A DNA stretch of 64,000 nt from Sutcliffiella horikoshii. Its GTDB lineage: Bacteria; Bacillota; Bacilli; Bacillales; Bacillaceae_I. The stretch spans positions 868,001 through 932,000 of the forward strand of contig NZ_CP020880.1 of NCBI RefSeq assembly GCF_002157855.1, read 5' to 3'. The notes under the pieces were generated by a model, which did no database searches, had not been told where the DNA came from, and worked only from the letters and a program-made list of their open reading frames with translations. The position numbers were made by a program, and so were the translations under genes. This document shows positions 9,038 to 17,302 of this stretch, one piece after another; the first letter of the stretch is position 1; the number at the start of each line of letters is the position of its first letter.

Positions 9038-9559
9038 TTAACCTCCCCGAATCTCCCTCAATAACTGGAAAATCTGCCCCCGGTGATGTGCCTCATGTTC
9101 AACTAGATGATAAATCACCCACTCAGGTGTTACTTCATATTCATCAAGCACCCTAACTCTGCGCCAATCTTCCAAATTCATAGAACGAAAGTGGGAAAGC
9201 AAGGTCTCTCTCACTTTATTTAATCGATGAAGGTGGGTTTCGAGAGTATCCCCTTCAATATGTACCAATTTCCCGTCAGGCCATCCATCCAATGGGAAAA
9301 AATTTTCTATTTCTAAGTCCCACGTTTCTTTTTCCATTACTTCCCCATAAAGCCAACCAGCTTCTACATAAGCAATGTGGTACAACAGAGATCCAATGGA
9401 TTGTCTGGACCCCATTTTTTTATCAAGTTCACGTTGGCTGAGTCCTTTTAACTTTTCTGTTAGGTTGTGGCGTACATCTTCTAAACACCATAGAGAACGG
9501 CCAATTTCCAGTTCATAGCCTGATAAGGATGTGATTTGCAAAATGGTTTTTGTAGTCAT
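9038..9559 (-). CDS. DinB-family four-helix-bundle protein
   Basis: About 173 residues of the DinB/YfiT-like superfamily, small four-helix bundles that usually bind a divalent metal through three histidines. Candidate ligands are the His in LLYHIAYVE and two in the LVEHEAHHRGQI motif, which matches the family's H-x-x-x-H-R-G-Q signature. Relatives include bacillithiol- or mycothiol-dependent transferases, but most are unassigned. AGGAGGAGAG sits just before the internal ATG at 9559, which is preferred over the upstream in-frame start at 9577. It is last in a three-gene minus-strand operon. Confidence 0.85.
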   Translation of the reverse strand: MTTKTILQITSLSGYELEIGRSLWCLEDVRHNLTEKLKGLSQRELDKKMGSRQSIGSLLYHIAYVEAGWLYGEVMEKETWDLEIENFFPLDGWPDGKLVHIEGDTLETHLHRLNKVRETLLSHFRSMNLEDWRRVRVLDEYEVTPEWVIYHLVEHEAHHRGQIFQLLREIRGG

Positions 9560-9577
9560 TTTTTCTCTCCTCCTCAT

Positions 9578-9829
9578 TTATCCAGTCACAAAATAAGTAA
9601 CACTCAACAATAATGAAAACAAACCAAAGCCAAATGCAATCCGATATAAGTGAAATCCTCTATTATTCCGGTGTTGGAGCATAAGGTTTCCCATGGATAG
9701 TGTGACAACCAAAGTAAGAAGAAGTGGAAAAATATCATTGTTGCCTGAGAGTCCTGCCCATATCAGGAAAATGGTTGCCAGCACCGTCATGGCTAATAAG
9801 AGTACCTGTACTTTATTTTTAACCTTCAT
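9578..9829 (-). CDS. Small membrane protein
   Basis: An 83-residue protein with three predicted membrane helices (about 8-27, 32-50 and 62-82) and a basic loop (QHRNNRGFH). The ATG at 9829 overlaps the upstream TGA by one base, with AGAAGG as ribosome site, so translation is coupled to the endonuclease-like gene. I do not recognise the family. Confidence 0.6.
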   Translation of the reverse strand: MKVKNKVQVLLLAMTVLATIFLIWAGLSGNNDIFPLLLTLVVTLSMGNLMLQHRNNRGFHLYRIAFGFGLFSLLLSVTYFVTG

Positions 9830-10620
9830 CACCTTCTCAAAAGTTTTACCTTTGCCAAAACAGGATAATGATCTGACGGGTACCCTCCATCAAAACTGTC
9901 TCTAATAATGCAGGCAGTAAGAAACTCTACCCCGTTCAAGCCGAATATGTAATCGATGGGACTACCTTTTATTCCGCCTTCGTATGCATGAAAAGTAAGA
10001 CGGTTATGCTTCTCTTCTGCAGTAAAACAAGAATAACAGCTTTCCATGGACGAAACTTCCGCTAATGCCTCACTTTCAGGCACATCATTAAAATCGCCGG
10101 TTAAAATAACTGGCAAGCTTTGCTCGTTATCTTTCCTACGAATCACATCACAAATTAGTTTCAATCCATTCTTCCTTGCAAGCTTCCCCATATGATCAAG
10201 GTGTGTATTAAAAAAGCGCAAAACTGGTTCGGTTTGTCTCTTTGGAATAAGCTCCACCCAGGAACAAATTCTTTCGCAGTGTGCATCCCAGCCCATAGTC
10301 CCGATTATTTCTGGAGTTTCTGATAGCATAAAGGATCCTTTTGAACCTATGATGAAACGGGACTTTTTAACAAATACAGCACTGAATTCTCCAACCTCCG
10401 TGGATTCGGTTCGATTGGCTGCGTATACTTCATAGGACTCTTTGAAAGTCTCTTTTAGCCATTCAAGCATTGGAATGGTTGCTTCCTGTGTGCCGATAAC
10501 GTCAGGCGTATAAGTATTTATGGTGTCTGCAATCCAGTGTTTTCGATCATCCCAGCTAAATGGGTCAGACGCAACAATAACACGCAGATTAAAGGACATG
10601 ACGGTATATGTATGTTCCAA
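9829..10620 (-). CDS. Endonuclease/exonuclease/phosphatase (EEP) family protein
   Basis: About 263 residues of the metal-dependent EEP superfamily. Core motifs are intact: FNLR near the N-terminus, DVIGTQEA (metal-binding Glu), NTHLDH, GDFND and the C-terminal SDHYPV catalytic His. No signal peptide, so cytosolic. Members cleave phosphodiester or phosphate esters in DNA, lipids or inositol phosphates; the substrate cannot be assigned. AAGGAGG lies 7 nt before a TTG at 10620, whereas the GTG at 10626 almost touches it, so the TTG is chosen. First gene of the operon with the 83-residue membrane protein and DinB protein. Confidence 0.8.
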   Translation of the reverse strand: MEHTYTVMSFNLRVIVASDPFSWDDRKHWIADTINTYTPDVIGTQEATIPMLEWLKETFKESYEVYAANRTESTEVGEFSAVFVKKSRFIIGSKGSFMLSETPEIIGTMGWDAHCERICSWVELIPKRQTEPVLRFFNTHLDHMGKLARKNGLKLICDVIRRKDNEQSLPVILTGDFNDVPESEALAEVSSMESCYSCFTAEEKHNRLTFHAYEGGIKGSPIDYIFGLNGVEFLTACIIRDSFDGGYPSDHYPVLAKVKLLRR

Positions 10621-10692
10621 GGCCACTCCTCCTTAAAAGTTTTCGGTAACAACTATTTCGATAAAACAATTAAGAGTTCCTGCAAATTGGGA

Positions 10693-10728
10693 GACAAAAC
10701 AAAAAAGTGCCAAATTCTATTGGCACCT
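10693..10728 (-). terminator. Terminator of the zinc-ribbon gene
   Basis: On the minus strand GGTGCCAA and TTGGCAC pair around TAGAATT and are followed by TTTTTTGTTTTG. Confidence 0.85.
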
Positions 10729-10741
10729 TTCAGGGTATCTA

Positions 10742-10951
10742 TTAACGTGAAGCCTTTGGTGGCTGGCACACGTCACATTTGCGTTGGTTGTTATTCTTAA
10801 ATTTTGTAAAAGTCTTTTCAAAGTTGCTTCCACAATCACATTTAAAAAGTAACTTCTGAGAAAAGCCGTGGTATTCAGTGGATAGCAATTTACTATCTGA
10901 ATTCTTCTCCACAAACTCATATATTTTACTAATAGTCCATCGTTTATTCAT
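10742..10951 (-). CDS. Orphan small zinc-ribbon protein
   Basis: A 69-residue protein with a C-D-C-G ... C-D-V-C arrangement spaced like a four-cysteine zinc ribbon (residues about 38-61), preceded by an IYEFVEKNSDSKLLSTEY helix. The same module occurs, often repeated, in larger phage and plasmid proteins related to homing endonucleases, where it probably helps bind nucleic acid (from memory of the family pattern). Here it stands alone with its own GGAGGTG ribosome site and terminator, so it is either a free-standing small protein or a leftover of a larger mobile gene. Confidence 0.65.
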   Translation of the reverse strand: MNKRWTISKIYEFVEKNSDSKLLSTEYHGFSQKLLFKCDCGSNFEKTFTKFKNNNQRKCDVCQPPKASR

Positions 10952-10993
10952 TATCTAACACCTCCATCAGATTATAACACGGTTGTGGGTAGA

Positions 10994-11038
10994 AGGGACA
11001 GGCAATTCGACCCAATAGTGGTCAAGGTGCCTGTCCCT
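10994..11038. repeat. REP-like palindromic element, copy 1
   Basis: A 45-bp element with perfect 11-bp arms AGGGACAGGCA and TGCCTGTCCCT and an inner stem GACC/GGTC around CAATAGT. A second element with the same design lies at 13668. No long T-run follows, so it is not a simple terminator. Confidence 0.8.
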
Positions 11039-11106
11039 GAAATAAGCTAAAACTTCTGTGCATATAGTTAAGATGGAACAGATTGAACTGTAAAGGTGGG
11101 ACAACG

Positions 11107-12891
11107 ATGGCTAAAGAATCACAGACAATCAAGAAACCCAATTTTCTCATCCTGATGGTAGATCAGCAACGTTACCCGAGCGTATATGAAAACGAAGAAC
11201 TTAGAAGATGGCAACGGGAAAACTTGCAAACTCAGGAGCTACTAAAGAAGAATGGCTTTGAATTTACACAACACTATGTTGGAAGCACCGCTTGCTCTCC
11301 AAGCAGAACCACTCTATATACTGGACAATATCCATCCCTTCATGGTGTGACACAAACGAGTGGTGCGGCAAAAACCTCTTTTGATCCGGACATGTTTTGG
11401 CTTGATCCTAATACCGTGCCAACTATGGGGGAATATTTTCGGACAGCAGGTTACAAAACTTTTTGGAAAGGCAAATGGCATGCGTCTGAAGAAGACATTC
11501 TAATACCAGGAACGAAAAACTCTTTGCCAAGCTATACCTCTACAGGAAGACCGGACAAGAGAAATGTAGAGAAATACCTTGCCTCCAACCGTTTGGGCAA
11601 TTACGGATTTGAAGGTTGGGTCGGACCAGAGCCACATGGTTCCTCTCCTCGGAACTCGGCAAGCTCCGCTGCAATTGGGGTAAGCGGAAGAGATGTCATC
11701 TATGCTCAAGAAACTGTCGAGCTCCTTCAGTCATTGGAAAATGATTGTCATAGAAATTCCTCCCCGTGGCTTGTCATGTGCTCGCTCGTCAACCCTCATG
11801 ACATTGCAATCTATGGCATTTACACAGAACTAAGCCCATTGTTTAACTTTGAAATTGATCCATCCGTGCCTTTCATCCCGCCACCGCCGACTGCCAATGA
11901 ATCACTAAGTACCAAGCCTTCCGCCCAAGAGAGCTATCGTGAGATTTACCCAAAGGCACTCCAGCCGATAAGAGACAACGTTTCTTACAGACAGCTCTAT
12001 TATTCTTTGCAAAAGAAGGCAGACCAAGAAATGTGGAAGGTTTTCCGAACCTTGCAGGATTCTACCTTTTATGAAAATACTATTGTCATCTTTCTTTCTG
12101 ACCACGGAGAGTTGCTTGGTGCGCATGGCGGCCTTTATCAGAAATGGTATAACACTTACGAAGAATCGATTCATGTGCCATTGATTATCCATAGCCCAAA
12201 ACTTTTCTCCGGAAAAGAAACCAACGACATGCTTACAAGTCATGTTGATGTTCTGCCAACCATGTTAGGACTCGCAGACATTGACGTAGATGAGATTCAA
12301 AAACAACTTAAGCGTGATCACACAGAAGTTCACCCATTAGTAGGTCGTGATTTAACACCACTACTCATGGCGAAAAATAAATTCTACCGTGCGAACGAAC
12401 CGCTTTATTTTATGAGTGACGACGATGTTACCCAAGGCCCTAACCAAGTTTCGGCAACGGGGGAACCTTATCATGCTGTCATTCAACCAAACCACACGGA
12501 AGCCATTATCACTAAGCTCGCCACAGGAGAAAATGGCACAAAGGAAATCTGGAAACTTACACGTTATTACGATAACCCACAGTTTTGGAGTAATCCGGGA
12601 GTTGAGAACGTCACAACCACTCAAGTTTCAAAAACATCTACAGGTGAGCATATAGACTGTGCATTGTGCATCACGACCACTAAAACGAGACCAGTACCAG
12701 ATCAGTATGAACTTTACAATTTGACTAAAGATCCGTTGGAAGAAAGCAACCTTGCCTACTCAGACAATCGAACACCAGAAACAATGGCTATTCAGAAACT
12801 CCTGATGGTGGGCCTTGAAGAACAGTGTAAGCAAAAAAGGTTGGAGCCATCAAGCGGTGAGGTTCCTGGAATGCCCTCCTGTAAAAACTAA
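11107..12891 (+). CDS. Cytosolic sulfatase (alkaline-phosphatase superfamily)
   Basis: A 594-residue type I sulfatase-like enzyme. Asp19-Gln20 (LMVDQQ) begin the metal site, the C-S-P-S-R motif (Cys63) is the site oxidised to formylglycine, and SDHGELLGAHGG supplies further metal ligands and a catalytic His. No signal peptide is present, so it should act on an imported sulfate, phosphonate or phosphate ester. Length fits choline-sulfatase/phosphonate monoester hydrolase-type members. No formylglycine-generating enzyme or anSME maturase is seen in the window. The ATG at 11107 follows AGGTGGG by 6 nt; the in-frame upstream ATG at 11083 has no ribosome site. Confidence 0.85.
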   Translation: MAKESQTIKKPNFLILMVDQQRYPSVYENEELRRWQRENLQTQELLKKNGFEFTQHYVGSTACSPSRTTLYTGQYPSLHGVTQTSGAAKTSFDPDMFWLDPNTVPTMGEYFRTAGYKTFWKGKWHASEEDILIPGTKNSLPSYTSTGRPDKRNVEKYLASNRLGNYGFEGWVGPEPHGSSPRNSASSAAIGVSGRDVIYAQETVELLQSLENDCHRNSSPWLVMCSLVNPHDIAIYGIYTELSPLFNFEIDPSVPFIPPPPTANESLSTKPSAQESYREIYPKALQPIRDNVSYRQLYYSLQKKADQEMWKVFRTLQDSTFYENTIVIFLSDHGELLGAHGGLYQKWYNTYEESIHVPLIIHSPKLFSGKETNDMLTSHVDVLPTMLGLADIDVDEIQKQLKRDHTEVHPLVGRDLTPLLMAKNKFYRANEPLYFMSDDDVTQGPNQVSATGEPYHAVIQPNHTEAIITKLATGENGTKEIWKLTRYYDNPQFWSNPGVENVTTTQVSKTSTGEHIDCALCITTTKTRPVPDQYELYNLTKDPLEESNLAYSDNRTPETMAIQKLLMVGLEEQCKQKRLEPSSGEVPGMPSCKN

Positions 12892-12935
12892 AAAAAAGCC
12901 AAACGACCTGTTCCCAATAGGTTGTTTGGCTTTTG
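12892..12935. terminator. Bidirectional terminator between sulfatase and LysE genes
   Basis: AGCCAAACGACCT and AGGTTGTTTGGCT form a 13-bp stem with one wobble, with an A-run before it and TTTTG after it. It can serve both convergent genes. Confidence 0.9.
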
Positions 12936-12950
12936 ATTATTATACTCTTT

Positions 12951-13583
12951 TTACTGCGATCCCTTTTCCAACGCTAACTTCACCCCAAACCCAATCAACA
13001 CAATACCAGTAATGGATTCAATAACAGTAGTGGTTCGAGGTTTTTTCATAAATGCACTAATTTGGTCCACTAGATAGATGTAAAGGACAAACCAAATGGC
13101 TGTTAGTACAGCGTAGGTAACTCCCATAAGTAGGAAAGGTCCGATTGTGCTAGTTCCCGGGTCAACGAATTGTGGCAGGAAGGTCAGAAAAAAGACCGCC
13201 ACTTTTGGATTCAGCATATTTGTCAGGAAACCTTGCTTAAAGTGGGATTGATTTTTGTATCTATTAGCCACGTTGCTGTCCATTGGAATCTCTGCTTTCT
13301 TGTTTCGGAGTGCCCAAATCGTTTTAACCCCCAGATAAACAAGGTAAACGGCACCAACATATTTGAAGACAGAGAACAGAAATGCAGATTTAACAATAAT
13401 GGCGGATAGGCCAACGACAGCTGCAATTGTATGGATAAGGATGGCACAAAAGGTACCTAAAACGGTTTTGAAACCGCCGATTCTCCCGGCAGATAAGGTG
13501 TTTTTGGTGGCTATAGCCGTGTCAGGTCCAGGTAAAATGATCAGTAAGACACTCATAACGACAAACAGAAAAAAGTTTTCCAT
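12951..13583 (-). CDS. LysE/RhtB-family amino-acid exporter
   Basis: A 210-residue inner-membrane protein with about six TM helices, the family's LPGPDTAIATKNTLSAGR motif near residues 17-34, and the NMLNPKVAVFFLTFLPQF motif at about 122-139. RhtB-type proteins export amino acids or small derivatives by proton exchange. The exact substrate is unknown. GGGGTTTTCACC precedes the ATG. It is convergent with the sulfatase and bracketed by REP-like elements. Confidence 0.85.
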   Translation of the reverse strand: MENFFLFVVMSVLLIILPGPDTAIATKNTLSAGRIGGFKTVLGTFCAILIHTIAAVVGLSAIIVKSAFLFSVFKYVGAVYLVYLGVKTIWALRNKKAEIPMDSNVANRYKNQSHFKQGFLTNMLNPKVAVFFLTFLPQFVDPGTSTIGPFLLMGVTYAVLTAIWFVLYIYLVDQISAFMKKPRTTTVIESITGIVLIGFGVKLALEKGSQ

Positions 13584-13667
13584 GGTGAAAACCCCAATCT
13601 CAGTGAAATTTATTAAGATTCATTCTAACAGAAATCAGAATATTTTTAAAAATACTTTTTGGGTTTT

Positions 13668-13711
13668 GGGAACAGGCACCGCGAACCTTAGTGGATCGCC
13701 GTGCCTGTCCC
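13668..13711. repeat. REP-like palindromic element, copy 2
   Basis: Arms GGGAACAGGCAC and GTGCCTGTCCC with an inner GCGAACC/GGATCGC stem around TTAGT. It has the same outer core (ACAGGCA/TGCCTGT) and the same CC-loop-GG inner design as the copy at 10994. Confidence 0.8.
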
Positions 13712-13718
13712 TGTTCTG

Positions 13719-14936
13719 TTACCCACTAACTTGCTTCAATACTTCTCTACTGAAATCCTTCATTTTCGAATCTAGGAAGGGCTCTAGGTTTTCCACGGCT
13801 TTTTGTGCGGCAGTCACGGCTTCTTCTGTCCTACCAAGCTCCATCAGGATGAGAGCCTGATAGGATTCTTTTAGATAGAAGTTGGAAAGGTCAATCGGGT
13901 GGTGGATGTCGGGAATAACAACCTTTTCAATAGATTGAAGTGCCTCCTCAAACATGCCGAGATAATAGAGTGCTTTTGCTTTTTCGAGAATGAACCACGG
14001 GGTATAAAAATCCATCAGATCCCCGGAAGAGAGGCATACTTCAACTTTTTCAAGTGCTTTTGTATATTCTTGATTTTCCGAAATTAATTCAATTATTTCG
14101 AACAGTTCACAAAAGTAGATTGAGGAGATATGGTCCGCAAATTCCCCATACTGCTTTAGCTTCAATAGGTAGTAATCCTTTTCTTTCTTATTTCCCTCCA
14201 TCAACGCATGTGCGGCTGCAAGTCGATAAAGGTCATCAATCAGATAAAAAATCCTTTTATCTTTGGAGTAGGCAAGCGCCTTTTCCATGGTTTCGATGGC
14301 AGCCTCTGAATTCCCTACTGCATATAACAAAATCGCTTCACTGTAATCAAGGTCCAGTCTGGCCATTGGTTCAATGTATGCATGTTTTGCTTCAATTTCA
14401 TTCCGTTCGGCCATTAAGATTTTGAGCGCTTCTTGATAGTTGTGTTCGAAAAAAGCGATATTGGAACGAAATATTCCAATAGCAGTCCGATTAGAAGAGA
14501 TATTCATTTGATCGAACATGTCAGCGGCTATATCTAGAAGGCTTTCCCAACCTGGCTTTTTCTCAATTTGAAGCGCGTAGCTGTATATCTCCATTAACCT
14601 TGCACTTTCATACCCATTTGAAAGTTTCCCGATGTGTGGCTCAATTAGTTCAATCAGTTGCCTATATTTATCTGGAAAGCCTTGCCTGAATGGAATGTTA
14701 AATATCTTTTCGGCGCGTTCCAAAGTTTCGCGCAATTCCTCGGAACTAACCTCTCCTAATAAATCTAACATTTCCACTCCAAGCTGACGGGCTATATAGG
14801 TTAGGCTTTCCATTGAAGGGTTGGCTTTATTGTTTTCTATAAGGCTGAGCATTCCTTTTGTCAGCTCTGTCCCAGCAACAGCTTCTAACGTCAATTTCTT
14901 TTGTTTTCTTAATTTTCTTATCCGGTCTCCGAGCAT
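13719..14936 (-). CDS. XRE-family regulator with TPR-like sensor domain
   Basis: A 405-residue regulator. Residues 1-62 are a Cro/CI-type helix-turn-helix (DRIRKLRKQKKLTLEAVA ... MLSLIENNKANPSMESLTYI). The rest is all-helical with TPR-like pairs (ALKILMAERNEIEAKHAYIE, YLGMFEEALQSIEKV, LMELGRTEEAVTAAQKAVEN). The layout resembles quorum-peptide-responsive RRNPP regulators, but a peptide ligand is not shown; no small exported pheromone gene is obvious beside it. It is divergent from an MFS transporter, with two identical-style palindromes in the shared spacer, so it probably controls both. Confidence 0.85.
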   Translation of the reverse strand: MLGDRIRKLRKQKKLTLEAVAGTELTKGMLSLIENNKANPSMESLTYIARQLGVEMLDLLGEVSSEELRETLERAEKIFNIPFRQGFPDKYRQLIELIEPHIGKLSNGYESARLMEIYSYALQIEKKPGWESLLDIAADMFDQMNISSNRTAIGIFRSNIAFFEHNYQEALKILMAERNEIEAKHAYIEPMARLDLDYSEAILLYAVGNSEAAIETMEKALAYSKDKRIFYLIDDLYRLAAAHALMEGNKKEKDYYLLKLKQYGEFADHISSIYFCELFEIIELISENQEYTKALEKVEVCLSSGDLMDFYTPWFILEKAKALYYLGMFEEALQSIEKVVIPDIHHPIDLSNFYLKESYQALILMELGRTEEAVTAAQKAVENLEPFLDSKMKDFSREVLKQVSG

Positions 14937-14968
14937 TTAGGTGTGCACTCCTTGAAAAGAACTATTTT

Positions 14969-14985
14969 GTTTAATTATATTAAAC
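14969..14985. promoter_or_regulatory. Palindromic operator 1 in the XRE/MFS divergent spacer
   Basis: GTTTAATTATATTAAAC, a perfect 7-3-7 inverted repeat, 33 bp upstream of the regulator's start codon. It is the near twin of the site at 15024, suggesting binding by the adjacent XRE regulator. Confidence 0.7.
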
Positions 14986-14991
14986 TTTTTA

Positions 14992-15021
14992 TTGAATTGG
15001 AACACCTTATTATGGTACGAT
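14992..15021 (+). promoter_or_regulatory. Candidate promoter of the MFS gene
   Basis: TTGAAT, 18-bp spacer, TACGAT. It lies between the two operator palindromes; the second begins 2 bp after the -10 and would cover the start site. Confidence 0.5.
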
Positions 15022-15023
15022 TT

Positions 15024-15040
15024 GTTTAATTAAATTAAAC
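15024..15040. promoter_or_regulatory. Palindromic operator 2 in the XRE/MFS divergent spacer
   Basis: GTTTAATTAAATTAAAC, differing from operator 1 only at its centre; the centres are 55 bp apart, about five helical turns, which would suit cooperative or looped binding. Confidence 0.7.
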
Positions 15041-15064
15041 TTTTATATAAACGGGGTGCTTTTA

Positions 15065-16375
15065 ATGGAGGAAAGTTTAAAATTGAAAAGAGCGACATAC
15101 CATCTGTACACCTTTATGATTAGTAAATTAATCTCCACTTTCGGATCACAGGTATATGCATTTGCTATCAGCTTCTATATTTTGCAGCTTACTGGTTCTG
15201 CAACAAGCTTTGCGACAAACCTTCTATGTAATATTCTACCACGAACACTTGCTGGGCCATTTGTTGGAGCTATCACTGACCGATATTCTAGAAAAAAGAT
15301 TGTTATAATCTCACAAGTAGCCACAACCCTTGCTATCACAGGACTTCTCATATACACCCTTACATCAGGACTCTCTCTCATAGCGATTTACACAACAACT
15401 TGTATCCTTTCGTTGACTTCCATGTTTTCAGGCATTGCATTTACTTCATCTATTACAGGTTTAATTGATCAAGCTCGAATTCAAAAAGCAATGGCGATGA
15501 ATCAGATGGCGATTTCCTTTGCTGCAATAGGAAGCCCTGCCGTTGGTGGTCTTTTATATGGAACTGTTCCTATACCTGTTTTCCTTGTTATGTTTATTGT
15601 TGCCTCTGTCATTGCGGTAATTTTGGAATCAACGATGAACTTCCGCTTGTTTTCTGGTGAAAAGAGTAGTGTAGAGAAGGGGGAGCAGAAGGAATCTATG
15701 TGGCAAAGCATGAAAGCAGGCTTAAGCTATATACGATTCCAAAAAACCATTATGGTCATGCTCTGGATTAGTTTGCTCATTAATTTCCTTTTCGGAGCTT
15801 ATGAAGTGGGCTATTCGTATATCTTGATTGAGAAATTGCAAATAGAGTCGCAGCATTTCGGTTTGACCCAAGGAGCATTTTCTCTTGGCATGTTGCTAAT
15901 GTCGGTTTATTTTTCTGCTAGAAAAGAAGTGCGATTTCCGTTGCTACTTTCAAAACGAGGGATTATAGGTCTTGGGGCAGTTATGGGATCAATCTCTCTG
16001 CCGCTTTTATTATCAATGAATTATTGGATGATGTTCTCCTATTTTATGATACTCATGTTCAGTTTCGGATCGCTTATCATTATCGTCAATACGCCATTGC
16101 AAGTGATGCTTCAAAAGACCATTGCTGACGAATTCAAAGGGCGTGTATTTTCTATTATTGAAACGATGGCGATGGCACTTATTCCACTTGGGATGGTCAT
16201 TTACGGTGTGTTGTATGATATCTTTCCTGGGGAGTGGATCTTGCTCTTATCAGCGGGGATGCTCATCGTTATTACACTCATCATGGCGAGGCCGTCGGTT
16301 ATTCGAAAAGTGCACCCAGAGATTGGTGAGAAGCAGAGTGGCCGTGTTGTGGAGACGGGGAGTGTGGCACGTTAA
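15065..16375 (+). CDS. MFS transporter (MefA/EntS-like efflux type)
   Basis: About 436 residues with twelve predicted membrane helices and the MFS loop motif between TM2 and TM3 (GAITDRYSRKK). It resembles the MFS_3 group that includes macrolide and siderophore exporters. The substrate is not deducible. GGGGTGC lies before the ATG at 15065, preferred over the in-frame GTG at 15056 that sits inside that ribosome site. It is probably repressed or activated by the divergent XRE-TPR protein through the palindromes upstream. A 52-bp repeat array starts 6 bp after its stop. Confidence 0.85.
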   Translation: MEESLKLKRATYHLYTFMISKLISTFGSQVYAFAISFYILQLTGSATSFATNLLCNILPRTLAGPFVGAITDRYSRKKIVIISQVATTLAITGLLIYTLTSGLSLIAIYTTTCILSLTSMFSGIAFTSSITGLIDQARIQKAMAMNQMAISFAAIGSPAVGGLLYGTVPIPVFLVMFIVASVIAVILESTMNFRLFSGEKSSVEKGEQKESMWQSMKAGLSYIRFQKTIMVMLWISLLINFLFGAYEVGYSYILIEKLQIESQHFGLTQGAFSLGMLLMSVYFSARKEVRFPLLLSKRGIIGLGAVMGSISLPLLLSMNYWMMFSYFMILMFSFGSLIIIVNTPLQVMLQKTIADEFKGRVFSIIETMAMALIPLGMVIYGVLYDIFPGEWILLLSAGMLIVITLIMARPSVIRKVHPEIGEKQSGRVVETGSVAR

Positions 16376-16380
16376 GAGGG

Positions 16381-16646
16381 TATGAAGACCTATGTCGAAG
16401 AGTATTGAGGTCAGAGAGGTCTTGATAGGCAGTATGAGGACATCAGAAAGGGAAAATCGAGGTCAGAGAGGTCTTGATAGGCAGTATGAAGACATCAGAA
16501 AGGGAAAATCGAGGTCAGAGAGGTCTTGATAGGCAGTATGAAGACATCAGAAAGGGAAAATCGAGGTCAGAAAGGTCTTGATAAGTAGTATGAAGACATC
16601 AGAAGGGGAGAATCTTAGTCAGAGAGGTCTTAACGAAGACCTCTCT
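16381..16646. repeat. 52-bp tandem repeat array 2, ending in a hairpin
   Basis: AGGTCTTGAT recurs at 16417, 16469, 16521 and 16573, with a fifth AGGTCTT at 16625, an exact 52-bp period. Units run on as AGGCAGTATGAAGACATCAG then AAAGGGAAAATCGAGGTCAG. A partial unit (GAAGACCTATG...) precedes the first. Units 2 and 3 are identical. The last unit becomes a perfect 11-bp hairpin, AGAGAGGTCTT/AAGACCTCTCT (16621-16646, loop AACG), without a T-run. The array fills the space between two convergent genes and is non-coding. Confidence 0.95.
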
Positions 16647-16663
16647 CCTTAAAACATCTACCC

Positions 16664-17302
16664 TCACTTCTTCAAACTACTATACACAACCAACCGATCG
16701 GAGTAATTCCTACTTTCCCGGTTAAACGTTCCTGTACAGGTAATCAGGTTTAAATTGCTCTGGAAAGAATAATCAAAGAGGGCTTCTACAGGAGACTCAT
16801 CCTCGGGATAGGTTTCTATTCTGTCCACCACATAGGTCAGGGATTCGCCATCTGCATTAGAAACAATAATTTCGTCACCAGCTTCTAGATTTTTTAACTC
16901 GAAAAACACTGCAGGGCCGTTGCGGCTGTCGACATGTCCAGAGATGACGGAGTTTCCGCGCTCTCCTGGCATGGGGCCTTCATTATACCAGCCGACTGTC
17001 TCGAAAGATTCGGGGACGCCCATTTGACCGTTTTCGATAACCCCTACTTGTTCAACTAGTGCATCGACACCGATAGAGGCGATTTCGATTCGGTGGGGTT
17101 CAATACTGATCGATTCATCTTTTATGACTTTCCCGTTTTCATTTGTTGTTTGTGTACGGGTAGGGAGGGGAGTTTTTTGATTGGTAGGGGCCGCAGTTGC
17201 TTCGTTTGGAGATTCTTTTTCCGTAGTTTGATCACCAGCTGTCCCCGAACTGCATCCGACCAGTAAAAGAAGCATAAATGATAAAGCGGTTAGTAGTTTC
17301 AT
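16664..17302 (-). CDS. Class F-type sortase, lipoprotein form
   Basis: A 212-residue sortase. Catalytic residues are in place: His123 (SGHVDS), Cys189 (NLITCTG) and Arg203 (YSDRLVVY). The fold region (residues about 66-210) matches single-domain class F enzymes such as those beginning RIEIASIGVDA. The N-terminus has a lipobox (LLLVGC, Cys17) followed by a Thr/Pro-rich linker of about 45 residues, so the enzyme appears lipid-anchored. It lies 70 nt downstream of the duplicated His-containing surface protein, probably in one operon, suggesting that protein as substrate. Confidence 0.9.
   Translation of the reverse strand: MKLLTALSFMLLLLVGCSSGTAGDQTTEKESPNEATAAPTNQKTPLPTRTQTTNENGKVIKDESISIEPHRIEIASIGVDALVEQVGVIENGQMGVPESFETVGWYNEGPMPGERGNSVISGHVDSRNGPAVFFELKNLEAGDEIIVSNADGESLTYVVDRIETYPEDESPVEALFDYSFQSNLNLITCTGTFNRESRNYSDRLVVYSSLKK

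Noticed and set aside
13719-16375. Complete RRNPP quorum-sensing pair with a pheromone gene
   Set aside because: No short secreted-peptide gene is seen next to the regulator, so only regulator and transporter are called.
16621-16646. Perfect 11-bp hairpin at the end of array 2 as an intrinsic terminator
   Set aside because: Neither strand has a T-run after the stem, so it is recorded as part of the array rather than as a terminator.
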